Source: UBA2883 sp050873965
GTDB taxonomy: Bacteria > Cyanobacteriota > Vampirovibrionia > Gastranaerophilales > Gastranaerophilaceae
Reading direction: 5' to 3'
NCBI GenBank assembly: GCA_050873965.1
Contig: JBNMJS010000022.1
Coordinates: 1 to 23,217, forward strand
DNA: 23,217 nt
How positions within the stretch are numbered: the stretch's first letter is position 1; every line of letters starts with the position of its first letter. The position numbers were made by a program, and so were the translations under genes. Shown here piece after piece: positions 7,967 through 13,812 of the stretch. Below the pieces are notes generated by a model. It was not told the DNA's origin. It was given only the letters and a program-made list of their open reading frames with translations, and searched no databases.

Positions 7967-7995
7967 ATAATATAGATATGATGATATTATGTCAA
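7967..7995 (-). promoter_or_regulatory. Near-consensus promoter of the glycosyltransferase
   Basis: The minus strand reads a perfect TTGACA, a 17-nt spacer and TATTAT. The -10 box overlaps the first ATG of the frame (7966-7968). Transcription should start near 7960, just ahead of AAAGGA at 7951-7956 and the TTG at 7944. This decides the start codon choice. Confidence 0.65.
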
Positions 7996-8057
7996 TTATG
8001 TGAAAAGTAATTATTTTTAGACGAAAAATTAGTGCTTGCATTAGAGCCACTATCAAG

Positions 8058-8100
8058 GTGTAAAATATTAGTTATATAATATTAATTGAAAATTTTACAC
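8058..8100 (+). promoter_or_regulatory. Nested inverted repeats and -10 box upstream of the DXS-like gene
   Basis: A 9-bp perfect inverted repeat, GTGTAAAAT at 8058-8066 and ATTTTACAC at 8092-8100, encloses a second one, AATATTA at 8064-8070 and TAATATT at 8077-8083. A perfect TATAAT lies at 8075-8080 in the middle, but without a good -35. TTGCAT at 8036-8041 with TGTAAA 17 nt on is an alternative promoter. The arrangement could be an operator pair around a promoter or a leader hairpin. The ribosome site AAAGGAG follows at 8106-8112. Confidence 0.42.
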
Positions 8101-8118
8101 ATTAGAAAGGAGATATAA

Positions 8119-9882
8119 ATGATTTTAGATAAGATTAACGAACCAAAAGATTTGCGTAGTTTATCAAATGAAGAATTAAAAAATCTTGCATCTGAAATGC
8201 GAGAACTTATTATAAAAAAAGTAAATACAATTGGTGGTCACTTAGGACCAAACTTAGGTATTGTAGAAGCAACTATTGCTATGCATTATGTGTTTGATTC
8301 ACCAAAAGATGAAATTGTTTTTGATGTTTCACACCAATGTTATCCACACAAAATGTTAACTGGTAGAAAAGATGGTTATACAAATCCTGACAATTATTTG
8401 AAATATTCAGGATTTACAGCACCAGAAGAAAGTGCACATGATACTTTCAAAATCGGTCATACCTCAACATCTGTTAGTTTGGCAACAGGTTTGGCAAAAT
8501 CTCGTGATTTGAAAGGTGAAAAACACAATGTAATTGCATTGATTGGTGATGGTTCACTTAGTGGTGGTGAGGCTTTTGAAGGTCTAGACAATGCAGCAGT
8601 TTTAGGTAGCAATATTATCGTTGTTGTTAATGATAATGATATGTCTATTGCAGTTAACCAAGGTGGTTTGTATGACAATTTGAAATTGTTACGTGAAACA
8701 AAAGGTAAAGCAGAATGTAATTTCTTCAAGGCATTAGGTTTTGATTATGTTTATGTTGATGATGGAAACGATGTTGAAAAACTTATTGAAACATTCAAAT
8801 CTGTAAAAGATATTGACCACCCAGTAGTTGTTCACATGCACACAATCAAGGGTTTAGGTTTACCTATCGCAGAACAAAATAAGGAAGCATTCCATTGGAT
8901 TTTACCAGGAACATTGGATAAAAAAGAAGATGAAAAACCAACTGCACCAGTTGAAACTTATGAATCTATAACAACAGATTATATTTTAGAAAAAGCTAAA
9001 AGTGATTCTACAATTTTGGCTATTTCACCGGCAACACCAGGTGCTTATGGATTTTCTCAAGAATTTAGAGATAAATTAGGTCGTCAATATACAGATGTAG
9101 GTATTGCAGAAGAACATGCAGTTGCTTATGCTTCAGCAATGGCAAAATCTGGTTCAAAACCTATTCTTGCAGTTTTGAGTTCATTTATTCAAAGAACTTA
9201 CGACCAATTATCTCAAGATTTATGCTTGAACAATTCACCTGCAACATTATTGATATATTGGGGTGGTATTTCAGGTGCAGATGCTACTCACTTAGGTTCT
9301 TTTGATATTTCAATGTTGGGTAATATTCCTAATCTTGTATATTTAGCACCAACTTGCAAGGAAGAATATTTAGCAATGCTTGATTGGTCTTTAAAACAAA
9401 CAGAATATCCTACTGCAATTAGAGTTCCATTTGGAAACTTTGTTTCTACGGGTGTTAAAGATGATACGGATTATTCTAAATTGAATAAGTTCAAAATGGT
9501 AGAAAAAGGTAGTGATATTGCTATTGTTGGTTTAGGTAACTTCTTCTCATTGGCTCAAAGTGTTAAGGAAGAAATTAAAGCTAAATTAGGTATTGATGCA
9601 ACACTTATCAACCCTAAATTTATTACTGGTATTGATGAAGAAATGCTTGAAGATTTGAAGGCAAACCATAAACTTGTAATAACATTGGAAAATGGTATTT
9701 TGAACGGTGGTTTCGGTGAAAAAATCTCTAGATTCTATGGTGATTCTGATATGAAAGTTTTAAACTTTGGTGCAGAAAAAGAATTCACAGACAGAGTTCC
9801 ATTAGAAGAACTTTATAAGAAATATCATTTAACAAAGGAATTGATTGTTGATGATGTAAAAAAATGCTTAGAAAATAAGTAA
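8119..9882 (+). CDS. DXS-like thiamine-diphosphate enzyme (1-deoxy-D-xylulose-5-phosphate synthase family, divergent paralogue)
   Basis: The 587-aa protein has the DXS domain order: TPP domain with GGHLGPNLG (H41), GHTSTS at 113-118, GDGSLSGG at 143-150 and NDN at 171-173; then a pyrimidine-binding domain with DVGIAEEHA carrying the catalytic Glu331, then the C-terminal transketolase domain. Canonical DXS joins pyruvate and glyceraldehyde-3-phosphate to DXP for isoprenoid, thiamine and pyridoxal synthesis. This copy is shorter than the usual 620 or so. By memory alignment it reads IYWGGISGADATHLGSFD where canonical DXS has DRAG...GADGATH, so the phosphate-binding arginine of that motif is missing. 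It may be a functional variant, or a paralogue acting on another acceptor, as annotated in many gut Firmicutes. The AAAGGAG site fixes the start, and a strong terminator follows. I withhold the symbol dxs for this reason. Confidence 0.83.
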   Translation: MILDKINEPKDLRSLSNEELKNLASEMRELIIKKVNTIGGHLGPNLGIVEATIAMHYVFDSPKDEIVFDVSHQCYPHKMLTGRKDGYTNPDNYLKYSGFTAPEESAHDTFKIGHTSTSVSLATGLAKSRDLKGEKHNVIALIGDGSLSGGEAFEGLDNAAVLGSNIIVVVNDNDMSIAVNQGGLYDNLKLLRETKGKAECNFFKALGFDYVYVDDGNDVEKLIETFKSVKDIDHPVVVHMHTIKGLGLPIAEQNKEAFHWILPGTLDKKEDEKPTAPVETYESITTDYILEKAKSDSTILAISPATPGAYGFSQEFRDKLGRQYTDVGIAEEHAVAYASAMAKSGSKPILAVLSSFIQRTYDQLSQDLCLNNSPATLLIYWGGISGADATHLGSFDISMLGNIPNLVYLAPTCKEEYLAMLDWSLKQTEYPTAIRVPFGNFVSTGVKDDTDYSKLNKFKMVEKGSDIAIVGLGNFFSLAQSVKEEIKAKLGIDATLINPKFITGIDEEMLEDLKANHKLVITLENGILNGGFGEKISRFYGDSDMKVLNFGAEKEFTDRVPLEELYKKYHLTKELIVDDVKKCLENK

Positions 9883-9906
9883 ATTACTCCAAGGTTATAT
9901 AGTATC

Positions 9907-9935
9907 ATGCACCGTTTCTTAACGGTGCATTTTTT
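9907..9935 (+). terminator. Intrinsic terminator of the DXS-like gene
   Basis: ATGCACCGTT, loop TCTT, AACGGTGCAT: a perfect 10-bp stem with a 4-nt loop followed by a run of T. It lies 24 bp after the stop codon. It is the clearest rho-independent terminator in the window. Confidence 0.92.
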
Positions 9936-9939
9936 ATAT

Positions 9940-9958
9940 CTTGATAGTTACTATCAAG
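9940..9958. promoter_or_regulatory. Palindrome upstream of the MerR gene, probable operator
   Basis: CTTGATAG, TTA, CTATCAAG is a perfect 8-bp inverted repeat with 3-nt centre, the size expected for a MerR-family dimer site. TTGATA in its left arm could be a -35 box with GATAAA 19 nt on, the elongated spacing MerR activators use. A second weak terminator (TTTTTG follows) is the alternative. Confidence 0.45.
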
Positions 9959-10016
9959 TTTTTGTGATAAAATAAAGTTGTGATATTAAAATAAAATTAA
10001 AATAAAGGGATTGACA

Positions 10017-10433
10017 ATGTACACAATAAAAGAAGTTGCTGAGAAAATGGACGTATCAGAACATACACTTAGATTTTGGGCAAAAAGTGGTTTCTTTCCA
10101 TTTATTAAAAGAAATGAACATAATATAAGATTGTTTTCTGATGATGACTTAGGTTGGGTTAGAATTGTCAAATGTTTGCGTTCTGTTGGTACTGAGAACA
10201 AGGCTATTAAACGATATATTGATTTGTGTATAGTTGGAGATTCTACTATTCCAGAACGTTATGGAATTATTCAAGCAACAAAAATCAAAGCGTTAAAACA
10301 AATGGAAGATTTGAAACAACAGTTAGAATTATTGGATTATAAAGAACAATATTATCAAAACTTGATTAAAAATGATTTGAATGATGAATGGAATCCAATG
10401 AATCATAATAGACCTGAAACAAAAGTTGTTTAA
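10017..10433 (+). CDS. MerR-family transcriptional regulator
   Basis: The 138-aa protein opens with the MerR winged-helix signature MYTIKEVAEKMDVSEHTLRFWAKSGFFPF, continues with RLFSDDDLGWV as the wing/second helix, and ends in a long coiled-coil dimer helix (KIKALKQMEDLKQQLELLDYKEQYY). IDLCIVGDSTIPER resembles the AdhR/YfmP-like subgroup, which lacks metal-binding cysteines at its C-terminus. None are seen here either, so the effector is not a metal by the CueR/ZntR pattern. AAAGGGA at 10004-10010 lies 6 nt before the ATG at 10017 and abuts an in-frame TTG at 10011, so the ATG is preferred. The palindrome upstream suggests autoregulation, and the DXS-like gene or the downstream small gene are candidate targets. 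Confidence 0.86.
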   Translation: MYTIKEVAEKMDVSEHTLRFWAKSGFFPFIKRNEHNIRLFSDDDLGWVRIVKCLRSVGTENKAIKRYIDLCIVGDSTIPERYGIIQATKIKALKQMEDLKQQLELLDYKEQYYQNLIKNDLNDEWNPMNHNRPETKVV

Positions 10434-10527
10434 TTCTTGAGCATGTTTTTTGTCATGATTTTGTGTCGTCCATGTAGAGGATATTTTTTGTTTACAAAAG
10501 TACATGAGTGATAAAAGGCTGTATTTA

Positions 10528-10555
10528 TTGACTTTTTGCTGGCATGTAGTATGAT
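10528..10555 (+). promoter_or_regulatory. Promoter of the small 111-aa gene
   Basis: TTGACT, 16 nt, TATGAT, with transcription expected to begin near 10562 and a leader of about 105 nt before the ATG at 10668. The leader contains a small repeat TGTAA/TTACA near 10563-10580, too weak to call. Confidence 0.6.
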
Positions 10556-10667
10556 TATAAAATGTAAAGATTTTGTTACATAGTAGCAAAAAAATTGAAT
10601 TTGATGCTTTATATAAAAGGACGTAATAAAAATAGTATAAAAGAAATAAATAGAAAGTTAGGTTATT

Positions 10668-11003
10668 ATGAACGAAATCAATAAACCTGAAATTAATTTT
10701 ACACAACCGGTAATGGCTAAACCTGTTCAACCGGAAGTAAGGGCTGAAAATAAACAAGCAGAGGATATTAAACAAAAAGATTACAAAGAAGCAGCAGCCG
10801 CTCCTGGTGCAGAAGCAGCAGGTAGAGCACAAGTTATGCTTAACAAGGCTGATAAAGTAGATAACGTTGACTCTGATATTCAAAAGATTATTGATAATCC
10901 ATCAATTGTTGATACAGCAGATACAATGTTTAATGCTGCAGAAAAAGCAGGTGTTCCTTATCCTGTAGCAGCAACATTTGCTACTCAAGAAGTTGTTAAA
11001 TAA
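10668..11003 (+). CDS. Small alanine/lysine-rich protein of unknown function
   Basis: This 111-aa protein has no signal peptide, membrane span or cysteine. Residues 1-45 are proline/lysine/glutamine rich and look disordered. An alanine run (EAAAAPGAEAAGRA) leads into a helical second half, with NPSIVDTADTMFNAAEKAG near 77-95. I recognise no family. It is a real gene by its own promoter, an AGG about 7 nt before the ATG, and ordinary codon use. It sits as a single unit between the MerR gene and the PfkB operon, followed by a structured intergenic region. An opposite-strand open frame overlapping it (10329-10883) is low-complexity and rejected. Confidence 0.72.
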   Translation: MNEINKPEINFTQPVMAKPVQPEVRAENKQAEDIKQKDYKEAAAAPGAEAAGRAQVMLNKADKVDNVDSDIQKIIDNPSIVDTADTMFNAAEKAGVPYPVAATFATQEVVK

Positions 11004-11004
11004 T

Positions 11005-11075
11005 AATTTATCCTTAAAGTATAAATTTTATATTTTTGTTCTATGATTATATTAAGGAATAATCATAGAACGGGG
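11005..11075 (+). promoter_or_regulatory. Two-hairpin leader before the PfkB operon with complementary loops
   Basis: A perfect 13-bp stem (GTTCTATGATTAT at 11038-11050 with ATAATCATAGAAC at 11059-11071) carries the 8-nt loop ATTAAGGA. No T tract follows, so it is not a terminator. GGGG right after the stem is the ribosome site of the kinase gene. A weaker 7-bp hairpin at 11005-11027 has TCCTTAA (11011-11017), exactly complementary to TTAAGGA (11052-11058) in the second loop. A cis-acting regulatory or processing structure is likely; the loop-loop contact is inference. Confidence 0.5.
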
Positions 11076-11084
11076 TAGATTGTT

Positions 11085-12131
11085 ATGAAAAAAGTTTTTA
11101 CTATCGGAAGTGCGACTATGGACGTATTTGTTGAATGTGATTCAGCAAATATTGTTTCTGTATGTAGTCATTCAAAGAACTCAGAATTTATGAGTTATCC
11201 ATACGGTGCAAAGATTGATATGTCGAATTTTTCATCAAATCTTGGTGGTGGTGGTGTAAATACTGCTATGAATTTTGCACATTTGGGTTATGATACATCG
11301 GCAATATTTAAGATTGGTGATGATATTTATTCAGCCGGTATATTAGAGGCTTTTGAAAAAACAAATGTTAATCTTGATAATATTATTCAAGATAAAAAGT
11401 TATCAACAGGTTTTTCTATAATTTTGGTATCATTTCAAGGTGATAGAACAGTTTTAGCAAATAGAGGTGCAAATGCGTTGATTGCTCCAGAAGATATTAA
11501 TTATGATGCTTTGAAAGAAGCAGATTGGTTGTATATTGCACCATTGAATGGTAAATCTAATCGTGTATTAGAGCCATTGGTAGATTTTGCACATAAGAAT
11601 AATATCAAAGTTTGTTTCAATGCTGGTACAACAAGTATTAAACAAGGTTTTGATTATATGAAGAAAATTCTTGCAACATCACACGTAGTTGTTATGAACA
11701 AGGAAGAGGCATCTATGTGTAGTGGAATTGTTGAAAGACCTGATACTAAGAATGAACATTATTCTCATGATATTATTCACCCTGATGTTAGGGCAATGTT
11801 GAAATCATTGAAGATGTCAAATTACCAAGTTATTGTAATAACAGATGGTAAAAATGGTGCTTATGCTTATGATGGCAAGAAGTTCTATTATTGTCCAGTA
11901 TTCCAATCTTGTGTAGTATCAACGTTGGGTGCTGGTGATGCATTTGCTTCAACATTCTTTGCAGCATTGGATAAAACAGGTCATGATATTGGTAAATCTT
12001 TGATGTATGCATCTGTTGTTTCCTCTTCTGTTGTTTCAAAATTTGGTGCTACAGAAGGGTTGATTTCATTCAATGAAGTTGAAATGAAGTTGTATCAACA
12101 TCATGACTATACATATACTGAGGTTGAATAA
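11085..12131 (+). CDS. PfkB-family carbohydrate (ribokinase-like) kinase
   Basis: The 348-aa protein shows both PfkB signatures: an N-terminal GGGGVNTAMNFAHLG at 54-68 (substrate-side glycine motif) and a C-terminal STLGAGDAFAS at 279-289, where the GAGD anion hole and Asp285 act as catalytic base. The lid region and NKEEA at 205-209 also fit. The family phosphorylates sugars or nucleosides with ATP. The substrate here is not decidable: ribokinase, adenosine kinase-like or fructokinase remain open. An unusual insert (residues about 215-237, PDTKNEHYSHDIIHPD) precedes the C-terminal lobe. The stop codon TAA shares its last A with the ATG of the next gene (TAATG), so the two are translationally coupled. 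The ribosome site GGGG abuts a long hairpin. Confidence 0.88.
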   Translation: MKKVFTIGSATMDVFVECDSANIVSVCSHSKNSEFMSYPYGAKIDMSNFSSNLGGGGVNTAMNFAHLGYDTSAIFKIGDDIYSAGILEAFEKTNVNLDNIIQDKKLSTGFSIILVSFQGDRTVLANRGANALIAPEDINYDALKEADWLYIAPLNGKSNRVLEPLVDFAHKNNIKVCFNAGTTSIKQGFDYMKKILATSHVVVMNKEEASMCSGIVERPDTKNEHYSHDIIHPDVRAMLKSLKMSNYQVIVITDGKNGAYAYDGKKFYYCPVFQSCVVSTLGAGDAFASTFFAALDKTGHDIGKSLMYASVVSSSVVSKFGATEGLISFNEVEMKLYQHHDYTYTEVE

Positions 12132-12769
12132 TGCCTGATTTGGGTATAATTTCACCAGCAATGCTTAAATTATTCAATGATTGTGGTGCGAAGTTTTATT
12201 ATCGTTATGTAGAACAAATTGTTTCACCAACATTGGATAAGGCTTTTGTTGTGGGAAAAAATATTCACGCAATGGCATCATATTATTTAAATGGTGAAAA
12301 TATTTCAAAGTTTGAAAAATGTCTGACTGAGAAAGAAAAAGAATTTTGGCAATATTTGAAACAATGCAAATACTTTGATTATGATGTTGTTGGAGTAGAA
12401 AAAAGTTTGTCTGCTTGTTTTGAAGATTTTTGGTTAGGTGGCAGACTTGATGCAATTGTGAAACAAGACGACAATATTTATATTTTGGATTACAAGACTG
12501 GTGGTGTGCCTGACGATATGACTTATGACTATCAAACAATGGTATATTTGTTGTTGTGCGATAGATATTTTAAAAAATATGAAACATTATCATTTGTTTA
12601 TTTAGATTTAAAAAATAAAAAAGATGTTGTTATTAAGTTTAATGATAGTTTGAAAGATGAATATAAATTTAAGTTGTTGGATACTTGTCAAAAGATGAGG
12701 GCATTTGATATAAAGAAATTCCGTAGATTTGATGATTGCAAATGTGAGTATTCAAAAATTTGTATATAA
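12131..12769 (+). CDS. Cas4/RecB-like PD-(D/E)XK nuclease-fold protein with putative Fe-S cysteines
   Basis: This 212-aa stand-alone protein has the RecB/AddB C-terminal nuclease layout: GKNIHAMAS with H46, GVEKSL with E90, GGRLDAIV with D107, YILDYKTGG with D120-Y-K122, and the helix YDYQTMVYL (Q135, Y139). Cys18 near the N-terminus and Cys203, Cys205, Cys211 at the C-terminus match the four-cysteine 4Fe-4S arrangement of Cas4 and AddB. The usual C-x2-C-x5-C is C-x-C-x5-C here. All catalytic positions seem intact, so a DNA exonuclease or resection/repair role is plausible. No CRISPR array or cas gene is in the window, so it should not be called Cas4. GAGG 7 nt upstream lies within the kinase gene, and TAATG links the two. 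Confidence 0.8.
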   Translation: MPDLGIISPAMLKLFNDCGAKFYYRYVEQIVSPTLDKAFVVGKNIHAMASYYLNGENISKFEKCLTEKEKEFWQYLKQCKYFDYDVVGVEKSLSACFEDFWLGGRLDAIVKQDDNIYILDYKTGGVPDDMTYDYQTMVYLLLCDRYFKKYETLSFVYLDLKNKKDVVIKFNDSLKDEYKFKLLDTCQKMRAFDIKKFRRFDDCKCEYSKICI

Positions 12770-12828
12770 GTTTTTGAGATACAATATATTTATTGAAATA
12801 ATGTATTTATGAGATGAGGGCAGTTGAA

Positions 12829-13743
12829 ATGTTGGTTGAACATTACAGGCATGGGTTGATAGAAGAAGAACATTCAGGGTATGTTATGACATTGCATAAG
12901 GGTGATGTTAATGATTATCCATATTATTTGCGTTCTTGTGCAAAACCATTGCAAGCGAGTTTGTTGGTGGATTATGGACTTGATGAAATGTTCGATTTGA
13001 CAAGCGAAGAAATTGCTTTGATTTGTGCATCAAATGCTGGCGAAAAATGTCATACTGATATTGCAGAAAGATTGTTGAAAAAGTTCGGAATAGATTATGA
13101 TAGTTTGAAATGTGGAATGCATAAGCCATTATCTAGAACAAGACAAGATGAAATGTTGTTGACAAAAGAGCCTGTTACATATTTGCATAACAATTGTATT
13201 GGAAAACATTTGTTGTTTTTGGCTTTGTGTAAGGTTAACGGTTGGGATATGAAAACTTATGACGAAGTTGATAATCCTTTGCAGATTGAAGTTAAAAAGA
13301 AGATAAATTCTTTGTGTGAGGTAGAAAAAGAATATCCAATAACAAAAGATGGTTGTGGCGTTCCGATATTGTCTATGCCATTGAAAAATATGTTAATAGG
13401 GTTTGTGAATTTGTTCTGTGATGAAAAGTATGCGAAGTTGAAAAATGCATACTTGGAAAATCCTTATATTATTGGTGGCGAGAATAGACTTGATACAGAG
13501 ATTATTCAAAACTCTAACGGCTTGGTTGCAAAAGTCGGTGCAGGTGGATTGTGTATTGTAGTCAATGTCGAAGCGAAAGATGCATTGATTGTGAAAATCA
13601 ATGATTGCAATATGGATACAAGAAGATTGGTCGTATTTGAGGCGTTGAATAAATTAGGTTGGTGCGATTATATGCCATCAAAAGATATTAAAACATTGCA
13701 CGGCGAAAAAGTTGGCGATATAAAAATCAATATGCCATTTTAG
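12829..13743 (+). CDS. Asparaginase II family protein (L-asparaginase, PF06089 type)
   Basis: The 304-aa protein matches the thermolabile asparaginase II family: RSCAKPLQA at 35-43, SNAGEKCHT at 68-76 (family form ASHNGE.xH), HNNCIGKHLLFLALC at 120-134 and DGCGVPI further on. The reaction expected is L-asparagine to aspartate and ammonia in the cytoplasm; no signal peptide is present. The first ATG of the frame, at 12814, has no ribosome site. The next ATG at 12829 lies 8 nt after GAGGG and gives an N-terminus (VEHYRHGLIEEEHSGY) like other members, so I chose it. It is the last gene of the run after the kinase and the nuclease-fold protein, 59 bp downstream, probably co-transcribed. The motif SNAGE replaces the common SHNGE, a mild divergence. 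Family call firm, substrate inferred. Confidence 0.86.
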   Translation: MLVEHYRHGLIEEEHSGYVMTLHKGDVNDYPYYLRSCAKPLQASLLVDYGLDEMFDLTSEEIALICASNAGEKCHTDIAERLLKKFGIDYDSLKCGMHKPLSRTRQDEMLLTKEPVTYLHNNCIGKHLLFLALCKVNGWDMKTYDEVDNPLQIEVKKKINSLCEVEKEYPITKDGCGVPILSMPLKNMLIGFVNLFCDEKYAKLKNAYLENPYIIGGENRLDTEIIQNSNGLVAKVGAGGLCIVVNVEAKDALIVKINDCNMDTRRLVVFEALNKLGWCDYMPSKDIKTLHGEKVGDIKINMPF

Positions 13744-13812
13744 TTATATTGATAATTTATTGTTGTAATAATTCTACGATTTTAGCAAATGTTTTAGGGA
13801 AATATTCTTGCT

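Noticed and set aside
1..8000. Integrated prophage or transposon carrying the defence genes
   Set aside because: No integrase, transposase, tRNA-type attachment site or terminal repeats could be found in the visible part.
8457..8729. 90-codon minus-strand frame inside the DXS-like gene
   Set aside because: It is antisense to a conserved thiamine-binding domain and explained by codon bias of that gene.
10329..10883. 184-codon open frame on the minus strand overlapping the MerR end and the 111-aa gene
   Set aside because: Its translation is rich in Phe, Cys, Leu and Tyr with no domain, it overlaps two better-supported genes and a good plus-strand promoter, and it lacks a ribosome site.
12174..12539. 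121-codon minus-strand frame inside the nuclease-fold gene
   Set aside because: His/Gln-rich low-complexity shadow antisense to conserved motifs; no ribosome site.
12131..12769. Calling this gene cas4
   Set aside because: No CRISPR array or other cas gene is visible in the window, and the fold is shared by AddB/RecB-type and phage nucleases.
13744..13812. Bidirectional terminator between asparaginase and the metallopeptidase
   Set aside because: Only a weak imperfect TTATT/AATAA hairpin is present and no T tract follows.
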